A stretch of 26,349 nt of DNA, taken from assembly GCA_016704895.1 (NCBI GenBank), contig JADIZG010000022.1:1-26349 (forward strand), given 5' to 3'. Made by a program: the position numbers and the translations under genes. Positions within the stretch are counted from its first letter, which is position 1. The number at the start of each line of letters is the position of its first letter. Under the pieces are notes generated by a model, which was given only the letters and a program-made list of their open reading frames with translations, did no database searches and was not told the origin of the DNA. Shown here piece after piece: positions 8,576-17,000 of this stretch. Source of the stretch: Betaproteobacteria bacterium. Lineage in GTDB: Bacteria > Pseudomonadota > Gammaproteobacteria > Burkholderiales > Casimicrobiaceae.

Positions 8576-9750
8576 TCAGGCGGCTTCGCCCGCCGCGTGG
8601 CCCGACGACCACGCCCACTGGAAGTTGTAGCCGCCGAGCCAGCCGGTCACGTCGACGACCTCGCCGATGAACGAGAGGCCCGGAACGTCGCGCGCCGCCA
8701 TCGTCTTCGACGAGAGCGCGCGCGTGTCGACGCCCCCCAGCGTCACCTCGGCCTTCGCGTAGCCCAGCGTGCCGGAGGGCAGGACGCGCCAGCACGCGAG
8801 ATCGGCAGCGACGCCGCGCAACCGCGCCTCGCCCAGCTCCTTCATCGACCGCGCGACGCCGTGCGCGGCGCACCACTGCTGCGCGAAGCGCTTCGGCAAC
8901 TTCTCGGCGAGCAGCGTGTCTAAGCGCAGGTCCCTGCGCGCGTGGTCGGCGAGCCACCCCTCGGCGTCGATGCCCGGAAGCAGGTCGATCGCGAGCGGCT
9001 CGCGGCCGTCCCAGTACGACGAGATCTGCAGGATCGCCGGACCCGAGAGCCCGCGATGCGTGAACAGCAGGTTCTCGCGGAACCGGCCGCCGCCGCACGC
9101 GATCTCGACGTCGGTCGAGATCCCGGACAGGTCGCCGTAGCGCGCGAGCGCGTCGGGCGCGAACGCGAGCGGCACGAGCGCCGGCCGCGTCGGCACGACG
9201 CGCAGGCCGATTGCGCGGCGAGGCGATAGCCGAAGGGCGTCGCGCCGATCCCGGGCACCGTGAGACCGCCCGTGGCGACGACGAGCGAGCTCGCGCGCAC
9301 GACACCGTGCGGCGTGTCGACGCGCCAGAGGTCGCCCTCGCGCGTCACGCCGTCGACCGGGCACGGCTGGCGCCATTCGACGCCGCCGCGGTCGCACTCG
9401 GTGCGCAGCATCCGCACGATGTCGAGCGAGGTCTCGTCGCAGAACAGCTGGCCGAGCTTCTTCTCGTGCCAGCGGATGCCGTGGCGCTCGACGAGCGCGA
9501 GGAAGTCGCGCGGCCCGTAGCGGGCGAGCGCCGAGCGGCAGAAATCCGGGTTTTGCGACAGGTAGCTCGCCGGCCCCGCTCCGGTATTGGTGAAGTTGCA
9601 GCGACCGCCGCCCGAGATGCGGATCTTCTCGCCGACGCGATGGTAGTGCTCGATCAGCAGCACGCGCCGTCCGCGCTGCCCGGCGGTCGCCGCGCACATC
9701 ATGCCGGCGGCGCCGGCGCCGATCACGACGACGTCGTAGTCCGGGTTCAG
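8576..9750 (-). CDS. BaiN/HI0933 (YhiN)-type FAD flavoprotein, one frameshift near 9211
   Basis: This is an NAD(P)/FAD-dependent oxidoreductase of the HI0933-like family, whose physiological substrate is generally unknown. The first part has the Rossmann FAD motif VVVIGAGAAGMMCA, then KIRISGGGRCNFTNT, a hallmark of the family, and SSLVVATGGLTVPGIGATPFGYRLAAQ. There the frame breaks. The second part resumes one frame over with GLRVVPTRPALVPL and runs through FTHRGLSGPAILQISSYW, AEVTLGGVDTRALSSKTM and the C-terminal FAD-binding GLSFIGEVVDVTGWLGGYNFQWAW. Adding one base near 9209-9212 restores about 391 residues, the usual length. No ATG or GTG lies in frame before LNPDYDVVV; a CTG start at 9750 is a guess, so the start may also be damaged. 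It lies between dnaJ and the deaminase, all on the minus strand. Confidence 0.83.
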
Positions 9751-9859
9751 GGTGCCGCCGACAGGAGCGATCCGGCGATGCCGTCGCGCGGACGGGCGGC
9801 CGCTCGATCGTCGCAGCGCGCGATCTTCGGCCGCGCCGCAGTCCGGCGCCGATCCCCGC

Positions 9860-9888
9860 CCCGGGCCTGGGCCCTCGCCGCGCCCGGG
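9860..9888 (-). terminator. GC-rich hairpin after dnaJ
   Basis: CCCGGGC (9860-9866) and GCCCGGG (9882-9888) form a 7-bp perfect stem starting 2 bases after the dnaJ stop codon on the minus strand. The loop itself contains GGGCCC. There is no T-tract, so this may be a Rho-type or mRNA-stabilising hairpin; the position is the main support. Confidence 0.4.
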
Positions 9889-9890
9889 TC

Positions 9891-11036
9891 CTAGCCGAAG
9901 AATTCCTTGAGCTTGTCGAAGAACGTCTTCTGCTTCGGGCTGTGCGCGGCCGGATCCTGCTGGTTGATCGACTCGAGCTCGCGCAGGATCTCCTTCTGCC
10001 TGGCCGTGAGCTTCACCGGCGTCTCGACCACGGCGTGGCAGTAGAGGTCGCCGACGACCGAGCCGCGCACCGGCCGGATCCCCTTGTTGCGCAGGCGGAA
10101 CTTCTGGCCGGTCTGCGTCTCGGCGGGAATCTTCAGCTTCGCGTGCCCGTCGAGCGTCGGGATCTCGATCTCTCCGCCCAGCGCCGCGGTCGCGAAGCTG
10201 ATCGGCATCTCGCAGTGGAGATCCGCGCCGTCGCGCTGGAACACCGCGTGCGGCTTCAGCTGCACGACGACGTACAGGTCGCCCGGCGGGCCGCCGTTGA
10301 CGCCCGCCTCGCCCTCGCCGGACAGCCGGATGCGGTCGTCCTGGTCGACGCCCGCGGGGATCTTGACCGACAGCGTCTTGTACTTGCGGGTGCGCCCCGC
10401 GCCTTCGCACGCCTTGCACGGGTCGGCGATGACCTTGCCGGTGCCGTGGCAGTTCGGGCAGGTCTGCTGGATCGAGAAGAAGCCCTGCGAGACGCGGACC
10501 TCGCCGCGGCCATGGCACGTGGGACATTGCTTCGCCTGCGTGCCCGGCTTCGCGCCGGTGCCATGGCAGGCCTCGCACGGATCCATCGTCGGGATGCGGA
10601 TGCGCGCCTCGGTGCCGCGCGCGGCCTCCTCGAGCGAGATCTCGAGGTTGTAGCGAAGATCCGCGCCGCGGAACACGCCGTTGCCGCGCCCCCCCGCGCG
10701 TCCCTGGCCGAAGATCTCGCCGAAGATGTCGCCGAACGCGTCGGCGAAGCCGCCGAACCCCTCGGGGCCCGCGCCGCGCGCGCCGGCGCCCGCGCCGAAG
10801 CCGGCCGACGGGTCGACGCCCGCGTGGCCGAACTGGTCGTAGGCGGCGCGCCTCTTGGCGTCCGAGAGGACCTCGTACGCCTCCTTCGCCTCCTTGAATT
10901 TCTCCTCGGCGCCCTTGTCGTCCGGATTGCGGTCCGGATGGTGCTTCATCGCGAGCTTCCGGTACGACTTCTTGATGTCCTCCTCGGAGGCGTCCCGGTT
11001 GACGCCCAGCACCGTGTAGTAGTCGCGCTTAGCCAT
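9891..11036 (-). CDS. dnaJ: Chaperone protein DnaJ (Hsp40)
   Basis: DnaJ delivers unfolded proteins to DnaK and stimulates its ATPase. The 381-residue protein is a full type I Hsp40. Residues 1-70 are the J domain with the catalytic HPD at 33-35. A Gly/Phe-rich linker at about 78-125 contains GFGGFADAFGDIFGEIFG. Four CxxCxGxG zinc repeats follow (C154/C157, C171/C174, C193/C196, C207/C210), then the substrate-binding beta domains with GDLYVVVQLKPHAVFQRDG and a C-terminal KTFFDKLKEFFG typical of proteobacteria. The fourth repeat is EGAG instead of HGxG, a minor change. It is the third gene of grpE-dnaK-dnaJ, but the 254-base gap from dnaK is unusually long and highly structured. An AGCAGGGG ribosome site precedes ATG 11036. 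Confidence 0.98.
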   Translation of the reverse strand: MAKRDYYTVLGVNRDASEEDIKKSYRKLAMKHHPDRNPDDKGAEEKFKEAKEAYEVLSDAKRRAAYDQFGHAGVDPSAGFGAGAGARGAGPEGFGGFADAFGDIFGEIFGQGRAGGRGNGVFRGADLRYNLEISLEEAARGTEARIRIPTMDPCEACHGTGAKPGTQAKQCPTCHGRGEVRVSQGFFSIQQTCPNCHGTGKVIADPCKACEGAGRTRKYKTLSVKIPAGVDQDDRIRLSGEGEAGVNGGPPGDLYVVVQLKPHAVFQRDGADLHCEMPISFATAALGGEIEIPTLDGHAKLKIPAETQTGQKFRLRNKGIRPVRGSVVGDLYCHAVVETPVKLTARQKEILRELESINQQDPAAHSPKQKTFFDKLKEFFG

Positions 11037-11111
11037 GCCTGTTGTCCCCTGCTCGACCCGTCAGCCCCCGTTCGAGCGGGCGAATGAAACGCACCTCGCC
11101 AACGACAAAGA

Positions 11112-11135
11112 CCGGGCCGCCCGAAAGCAGCCCGG
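11112..11135 (-). repeat. Inverted repeat in dnaK-dnaJ gap (hairpin 4)
   Basis: CCGGGC and GCCCGG form a 6-bp stem. Read on the minus strand it is followed by TCTTTGTCGTT, the only T-rich stretch among the four hairpins of this gap. It could be a partial terminator lowering dnaJ relative to dnaK. Confidence 0.45.
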
Positions 11136-11149
11136 CCACGACCCGTCCC

Positions 11150-11191
11150 GTCCGCGTTGAACGGCGCCAGCGGCGCCGCTCGAACGCGGAC
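11150..11191 (-). repeat. Inverted repeat in dnaK-dnaJ gap (hairpin 3)
   Basis: Nine-base outer arms GTCCGCGTT (11150-11158) and AACGCGGAC (11183-11191) enclose a second inverted pair, GGCGCC (11163-11168) and GGCGCC (11172-11177), around a 3-base loop. The 4-5 bases between the two stems do not pair well, giving a long hairpin with an internal loop. Confidence 0.5.
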
Positions 11192-11192
11192 A

Positions 11193-11252
11193 GATATTCC
11201 GTCGCGCTCCCCGGCTCAACGAAGCGCCATCATCTCCACGCGACGGAATATC
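11193..11252 (-). repeat. 14-bp perfect inverted repeat in dnaK-dnaJ gap (hairpin 2)
   Basis: GATATTCCGTCGCG at 11193-11206 is the exact reverse complement of 11239-11252, with 32 bases between. Fourteen perfect pairs are not expected by chance in so short a gap. It could be an RNA processing hairpin, an attenuator, or the ends of a very small mobile repeat. No open frame with a start codon is inside. Confidence 0.6.
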
Positions 11253-11271
11253 CAAGGAGGGGACGACCGCC

Positions 11272-11296
11272 AAGTGACGGGCAACGCCCGTCACTT
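11272..11296 (-). repeat. 11-bp hairpin across the dnaK stop codon (hairpin 1)
   Basis: AAGTGACGGGC (11272-11282) and GCCCGTCACTT (11286-11296) pair perfectly around a 3-base loop. The dnaK stop codon TGA (11291-11293) lies inside the stem. No T-run follows on the minus strand, so it may stabilise the dnaK message or pause transcription rather than end it. Confidence 0.55.
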
Positions 11297-13225
11297 CCGG
11301 TCCTTCACCTCCGTGTACTCGGCATCGACGACCTTCTCGTCGCCTTCCTTCGCCGCGCCCGCACCCTCGCCCTCGGCGCCCGCCGCGCCCGCCTGGGCCT
11401 GCGCCTGCGCGTACATCGCCTCGCCGAGCTTCTGCGCGGACTTCGCGAGCGCCTCGGTCGTCGACTCGAGCGCCTCCTTCGCCGCGTCCTTCTGCTTCAG
11501 CAGCTCCTCGGCGTCCTTCAGGGCAGCCTCGATCTTCGCCTTCTCGTCGCCGCCGATCTTGTCGCCGTGCTCGGACATCGACTTCTTCACGCTGTGGACG
11601 AGCGCGTCGAGGCCGTTTCGCGCCTGCACGGTCTCCATCAGCTTGCGGTCTTCCTCGGCGTGCGCCTCGGCGTCCTTGACCATGCGCTGGATCTCGTCGT
11701 CCGACAGGCCCGAGTTCGCCTTGATCGTGATCTTGGCTTCCTTGGCGGTCGCCTTGTCCTTCGCCGACACGTGCAGGATGCCGTTCGCGTCGATGTCGAA
11801 CGTCACCTCGATCTGCGGCACGCCGCGCGGTGCGGGCGGAATGTCGCTCAGGTTGAACTGGCCGAGGCTCTTGTTGCCCGAGGCCATCTCGCGCTCGCCC
11901 TGCAGCACGTGGATCGTTACCGCACCCTGGTTGTCGTCCGCCGTCGAGAAGACCTGCTGCGCCTTCGTCGGGATCGTCGTGTTCTTCTGGATGAGGCGCG
12001 TCAGCACGCCGCCGAGCGTCTCGATGCCGAGCGACAGCGGCGTCACGTCGAGCAGCAGCACGTCCTTGCGCTCGCCCGCGAGCACCGACGCCTGGATCGC
12101 CGCGCCGACCGCCACCGCCTCGTCGGGATTGACGTCCTTGCGCGGCTCCTTGCCGAAGAACTCCTTGACCTTGTCCTGCACCTTCGGCATGCGCGTCTGG
12201 CCGCCGACGAGGATCACGTCGGCGATGTCGGCGAGCTTGACGCCGGCGTCCTTGATCGCTACGCGGCAGGGCTCGATCGTGCGCTCGATCAGGTCCTCGA
12301 CGAGCGCCTCGAACTTGGCGCGCGTGATCTTCAGCGACAGGTGCTTCGGACCGGACTTGTCGGCCGTGATGTACGGCAGGTTGATCTCGGTCTGCTGCGA
12401 GGAGGAGAGCTCGATCTTCGCCTTCTCGGCGGCTTCCTTGAGCCGCTGCAGCGCCAGCACGTCGTTCTTGAGGTCGACGCCCTGCTCCTTCTTGAACTCG
12501 GTGACGATGTAGTCGATGACGCGCTGGTCGAAGTCCTCGCCGCCGAGGAACGTGTCGCCGTTGGTCGACAGCACCTCGAACTGGTGCTCGCCGTCGACTT
12601 CCGCGATCTCGATGATCGAGACGTCGAACGTGCCGCCGCCGAGGTCGTAGACCGCGATCTTGCGGTCGCCTTCCTTCTTGTCGAGCCCGAACGCGAGCGC
12701 GGCCGCGGTCGGCTCGTTGATGATGCGCTTGACCTCGAGGCCCGCGATCTTCCCCGCGTCCTTGGTCGCCTGGCGCTGCGAGTCGTTGAAGTACGCCGGG
12801 ACCGTGATGACGGCCTCGGTGACCTCCTCGCCGAGGTAGTCCTCGGCGGTCTTCTTCATCTTGCGCAGGATCTCGGCGGACACCTGCTGCGACGCGATCT
12901 TCTTGCCGCGCACCTCGACCCACGCGTCGCCGTTGTCGGCCTTGATGATGCGGAAGGGCATCAGCGCGATGTCCTTCTGGACTTCCTTCTCCTCGAAGCG
13001 GCGGCCGATCAGTCGCTTCACCGCGAACACCGTGTTTCGCGCGTTCGTCACCGCCTGGCGCTTGGCCGGCGCGCCGACGAGGATCTCGCCGTCGTCCGCG
13101 TACGCGACGACCGACGGCGTCGTCCGTGCGCCCTCCGAGTTCTCGATCACCTTCGTCTGCCCGCCCTCCACGATGGCGACGCAGCTGTTGGTGGTTCCGA
13201 GGTCAATTCCGATCATCTTGCCCAT
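11291..13225 (-). CDS. dnaK: Chaperone protein DnaK (Hsp70)
   Basis: DnaK is the ATP-driven Hsp70 that binds hydrophobic segments of unfolded proteins. The 644-residue protein is complete. The nucleotide-binding domain (about 1-385) has IDLGTTNSCVAI, a VPAYFNDSQRQATKDAG stretch, IINEPTAAALAFGLD and VYDLGGGTFDVSIIEI. The interdomain linker VLLLDVTPLSLGIETLGG follows, then the beta-sandwich and helical lid, an Ala/Gly-rich tail, and the end DAEYTEVKDRK, matching the usual EEVKDKK-like proteobacterial tail. VSAEILRKMKKTAEDYLGE and KDIALMPFRIIKADNGDAWVEV have a betaproteobacterial look. Start ATG 13225 is preceded by ACGGAG. It lies 57 bases downstream of grpE and is presumably expressed from the sigma-32 promoter before grpE. 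Its stop codon sits inside a strong hairpin. Confidence 0.99.
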   Translation of the reverse strand: MGKMIGIDLGTTNSCVAIVEGGQTKVIENSEGARTTPSVVAYADDGEILVGAPAKRQAVTNARNTVFAVKRLIGRRFEEKEVQKDIALMPFRIIKADNGDAWVEVRGKKIASQQVSAEILRKMKKTAEDYLGEEVTEAVITVPAYFNDSQRQATKDAGKIAGLEVKRIINEPTAAALAFGLDKKEGDRKIAVYDLGGGTFDVSIIEIAEVDGEHQFEVLSTNGDTFLGGEDFDQRVIDYIVTEFKKEQGVDLKNDVLALQRLKEAAEKAKIELSSSQQTEINLPYITADKSGPKHLSLKITRAKFEALVEDLIERTIEPCRVAIKDAGVKLADIADVILVGGQTRMPKVQDKVKEFFGKEPRKDVNPDEAVAVGAAIQASVLAGERKDVLLLDVTPLSLGIETLGGVLTRLIQKNTTIPTKAQQVFSTADDNQGAVTIHVLQGEREMASGNKSLGQFNLSDIPPAPRGVPQIEVTFDIDANGILHVSAKDKATAKEAKITIKANSGLSDDEIQRMVKDAEAHAEEDRKLMETVQARNGLDALVHSVKKSMSEHGDKIGGDEKAKIEAALKDAEELLKQKDAAKEALESTTEALAKSAQKLGEAMYAQAQAQAGAAGAEGEGAGAAKEGDEKVVDAEYTEVKDRK

Positions 13226-13282
13226 GGATGGCTCCGTGCCTGAGGTTTTCTTGTTCTGGAAATGGGGGTTTCGGCCGTCAAC

Positions 13283-13873
13283 TCAAGCGGCGCCGCCGTC
13301 GGCGGGCGCGCCCTGGGCCTCGCCGGGGCCGCTCGATACCGCGACGAGGGCCGGCCGCAGCACGCGGTCGTGCAGCAGGTAGCCCTTCTGGAACACCTGG
13401 ACGACGGTCTGGGCCGGCTTCGACGACGGGATCATCGCCATCGCCTGGTGCCGGTTCGGGTCGAACTTCTCGCCCGCCGGATCGAGCGCGACGATGGAGG
13501 TCTTGTCGAAGGCCGCCACGAGCGCCTTGAGCGTCAGCTCGACGCCCTCTCGCAGCTGCTCGGGGGTCGCATTGCCGGCCGAGAGCGACTGCTCGAGCGC
13601 GTCGCGTACCGCGAGGAGCTCGGAGGCGAATCGCTCGACCGCGTACTTGTGCGCCCGGGCGACGTCGGACTGGCCCATGCGGCGGACGTTCTCGGTCTCG
13701 GCCTTGGCCCGGAGCCACGCGTCCCTGAGGTCGGTGACCTCGGCCTCGGCCTTCCTGAGGATCTCGGCCAGGTCCGGCGCGGGATCGGCCGGGCCGGCGT
13801 CGGTGACCCGGTCGATGCCGGGCTCGTCGCCGGCGCGCTGGCCGGCGGGATTCGGGGTGTCGGTTCCAGTCAT
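13283..13873 (-). CDS. grpE: Nucleotide exchange factor GrpE
   Basis: GrpE releases ADP from DnaK and so resets the Hsp70 cycle. The protein has an acidic, disordered N-terminus, long helices that form the dimer stalk (EILRKAEAEVTDLRDAWLRA, AETENVRRMGQSDVARAHKY), the four-helix region ERFASELLAVRDALEQSL, and the C-terminal beta wing with FDPNRHQAMAMIP and VVQVFQKGYLLHDRVLRPALV. I start it at ATG 13873 (MTGTDTPN, 196 residues) rather than ATG 13915. The upstream ATG is part of the -10 element of a sigma-32 promoter and cannot be in the message made from it. The ribosome site before 13873 is weak. It is the first gene of grpE-dnaK-dnaJ. Confidence 0.95.
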   Translation of the reverse strand: MTGTDTPNPAGQRAGDEPGIDRVTDAGPADPAPDLAEILRKAEAEVTDLRDAWLRAKAETENVRRMGQSDVARAHKYAVERFASELLAVRDALEQSLSAGNATPEQLREGVELTLKALVAAFDKTSIVALDPAGEKFDPNRHQAMAMIPSSKPAQTVVQVFQKGYLLHDRVLRPALVAVSSGPGEAQGAPADGGAA

Positions 13874-13910
13874 GCGTCGCCAGGTCTCGGATTCCAATGA
13901 CAATTTAGAG

Positions 13911-13939
13911 ATCATGGGGATGAACGGGCGGGATTCAAC
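13911..13939 (-). promoter_or_regulatory. Sigma-32 (RpoH) heat-shock promoter of grpE-dnaK-dnaJ
   Basis: On the minus strand GTTGAA (13934-13939) and CCCCATGAT (13911-13919) are separated by 14 bases. The sigma-32 consensus is CTTGAA, a 13-17 base spacer, then CCCCATnTA, so this matches at almost every conserved position. Transcription should start near 13903-13906, about 30 bases before grpE ATG 13873. It also shows that the longer grpE frame starting at 13915 begins inside a promoter element. Confidence 0.85.
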
Positions 13940-13951
13940 CCCCCGGGGACC

Positions 13952-13995
13952 GTCCGGCGGATCGGGCGGCGGCGACGCGATCCGGTGTGCCGGAC
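13952..13995 (-). terminator. Imperfect hairpin after the FAD/Fe-S dehydrogenase gene
   Basis: GTCCGGC-GGATC (13952-13963) pairs with GATCC-(GGTGT)-GCCGGAC (13979-13995), a 12-bp stem with one bulge, about 30 bases beyond the dehydrogenase stop on the minus strand and just before the grpE promoter. It could keep read-through out of the heat-shock operon. There is no T-run. Confidence 0.35.
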
Positions 13996-14024
13996 CGGGA
14001 TCGGTGATCGGTGTCCGCTGCGGA

Positions 14025-17000
14025 TCAGGGCGTCGGCGCGGTCCGTAGCGCGGAGGCGAGCACGCGTATCGCGTGCACCGCCTCCCGCCCGGCCCCGCCG
14101 GACCGCGTCCCGTCCGCGATCTGGTGGCGGCAGCTCGTGCCGTCGGCCACGACCAGCGTGTCGGCGTCCGCCGCCCGCACCGCGGGCAGGAGCGAGAGCT
14201 CGGCCATGCGCATCGACAGCTCGTGGTGCTCGGCCTCGTAGCCGAAGCTCCCCGCCATGCCGCAGCAGCTCGATTCGACGACGTCCACCGCGAGCCCCGG
14301 GACGAGCTTCAGCATCGCGACCGTCGGCGACAGCGCGTCGAACGCCTTCTGGTGGCAATGGCCGTGCACCAGCGCGCGCTTCTGCGCGATCGCGCCGAGC
14401 GGCAGCCGCAAGCGGCCGGCGGCGTGCTCGCGCGCGAGGAACTCCTCGACCAGCATCGCCCGGTCGGCGAGGCGCACGGCCGCGTCGCCGAATCCCATCG
14501 CGAGGAACTCGTCGCGCAGCGACAGGAGGCACGACGGCTCGAGGCCGACGATCGCGGCGCCGCGCGCCACGTGCGGCGAGAGCGCCTCGACCATGCGCCG
14601 CGCCTCGCCCTTCGCCTCGTCGACGAGCCCCGCCCCCAGCCAGGTCCGACCGCAGCACAGCGGACGCGACGGTTCCGCGTCGCCGTCCGCCGCGCGGGCG
14701 ATCGCCACCCGGTAGCCCGCCGCCCGAAGCACCGCGAGCGCGGCGTGCGCGTTCTCCGGCTCGAACCGGTCGGTGAACGTGTCGCAGAAGAGCACGACGT
14801 CCGGGCGCTCGTCGTCGCGCGCCCCGGCCGACGCGAGGAACGTGTCGCGCCGCCAGCGCGGCAGCGTCCGCTTCGACGAGATGCCCGCGATGCGCTCCGC
14901 GACCCACGCGCCGCCGGGAAGCGTGTCGCGCAGGTTCGCGAGCCACGGCAGGCGCGACGCCCACGGCGCCCAGCGCGGCAGCGAGGCGATCACGCGATCG
15001 CGCAGCGGGAGGCCGTGCCTGCGCTGCCACTGGTGCCGGAACTCGACCTTCATCCGGGCCATGTCGACGCCGGTCGGGCAGTCGCGGCGGCAGCCCTTGC
15101 AGCTCACGCACAGGTCGAGCGCGTCGCGCACCTCGGTCGACGCGATGTCCGGGCCGAACCGGCCCGCGAGCGCGAGGCGCAGCGTGTTCGCGCGGCCGCG
15201 CGTCAGGTGCCGCTCGTCGCGCGTGACGCGAAAGCTCGGGCACATCGTGCCCGCGTCGAACTTGCGGCAGTGGCCGTTGTTGTTGCACATCTCGACGGCC
15301 TTGGCGAAGCCCTGCGCGGGATCGCCGCCGGTGCCCGGCGCCGTCTGCGCCCCGCTCGCCGCATCGCCGTGCACGTTCCACGCGGACCAGTCGAGCCCGG
15401 TCGCGACCGGAAGCGTCGCGTGCCCCGGCGGGAAGCGGAAGAGCGACGCGTCGTCCATCTTCGTCGGGCGCACGATCTTGCCCGGGTTCATGAGCCCGTC
15501 GGGATCGAACAGCGCCTTCACCTCCTCGAACGCCCGCGCGAGCCGCGGCCCGAACTGCCACGCGACCCACTCGCTGCGCACCAGCCCGTCGCCGTGCTCG
15601 CCCGAGAACGCGCCCTTGTACTCGCGCACCATCGCGGACGCCTCCTCCGCGATCGCGCGCATCTTCGCCGCGCCGTCGCGGCGCATGTCGAGGATCGGCC
15701 GCACGTGCAGCGTGCCGACCGACGCGTGCGCGTACCAGGTCCCGCGCGTCCCGTGCTTCTCGAACACGCGCGTCAGCCGGTCGACGTACTCGGCGAGGTG
15801 CGGCAGCGGCACCGCGCAGTCCTCGATGAACGAGACGGGCTTCCCGTCGCCCTTCATGCTCATCATGATGTTGAGGCCCGCCTTGCGAACCTCCCACAGC
15901 GCCTTCTGGGCCGACGCGTCGGTCATGCGCACGACCGATCCCGGCAGGCCCAGCTCGCCCATCGTCTCGACCAGCCGGTCGAGCGCGCGGCGGGGACCGT
16001 CGGCCTCGTCGCCGAGGAACTCGACCAGGAGGATCGCGTCTGGCTCGCCGATGAGCGCCGCGTCGATCACCGGGCGGAACGCCGGGTTGCCCCGCGCGAG
16101 CCCGATCATCGTCCGGTCGACGAGTTCGACCGCCGCGGGCGCGAGCTTCACGATGTGCTGCGCGGACGCCATTGCACGGTAGAGCGACGGGAAGTTCACG
16201 ACGCCGAGCGTCCGGTGCGCGGGAAGCGGCGCGAGCTTCAGCGTGATCGTGCGCGTCCAGGCGAGCGTGCCCTCGCTGCCGACCAGCAGGTGCGCGAGGT
16301 TGACGCTGCCGTCGTCCGTGTACGGCCGCTCGCTCTGCGGATGGAACACGTCGAGGTTGTAGCCGCCGACGCGCCGCAGCACGCGGGGCACCTTGCCGGC
16401 GATCTCGTCGCGCTCCCGCTCCCCGATCGCACGCAGGCCCTCGACGAGCGTTCGCACGCGCGGCGGCGCACCGTGCATCGCGGCCTCGTTCCCGAAGGTC
16501 GCCTCGGTGCCGTCGGCGAGCAGCGCGTCGATCGCGAGCACGTTGTGCACCATGTTGCCGAACGCGATCGACCGCGAGCCGCAGGAATTGTTGCCGGCCA
16601 TGCCGCCCAGCGTGCATTGCGCCGACGTGCTGACGTCGACCGGGAACCACAGCCCGTGGGGCTTCAGCCAGGCGTTGAGCGCGTCGAGGACGATGCCCGG
16701 CTCGACGGTGACGGTGCGCGCCTCCCTGTCGAACGCGACGACGCCGGCAAGCCGCTTGCTGTGGTCGACGACGAGCGCCCGGCCCACCGTCTGGCCGCAC
16801 TGCGAGCTGCCGGCGCCGCGCGGGAGCATCGGGATGCGGAGCTCGCGGCAGACGTCGAACGCGGCGCGCACGTCCTCGTGCGACGCGGGAACGAGCACGC
16901 CGACCGGCTCGACCTGGTAGATCGACGCGTCGGTCGAGTAGCGTCCGCGCGACGCGCGGTCGAACAGGAGCTCTCCGCGGACGGCGCCGCGCAGGCGGCG

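Noticed and set aside
11037..11270. Minus-strand open frame through the dnaK-dnaJ gap (contains GLLSGGPVFVVGEVRFIRP)
   Set aside because: No usable start codon or ribosome site near its beginning, and the stretch is explained by the inverted repeats.
11042..13243. 733-codon plus-strand open frame opposite dnaK
   Set aside because: It is antisense to a certain dnaK and rich in L, R, V, D and H, as expected from the complement of GC-rich coding sequence; no domain pattern.
13874..13915. Longer GrpE starting at ATG 13915
   Set aside because: That ATG belongs to the -10 element of the heat-shock promoter, so the upstream 14 codons would not be in the message.
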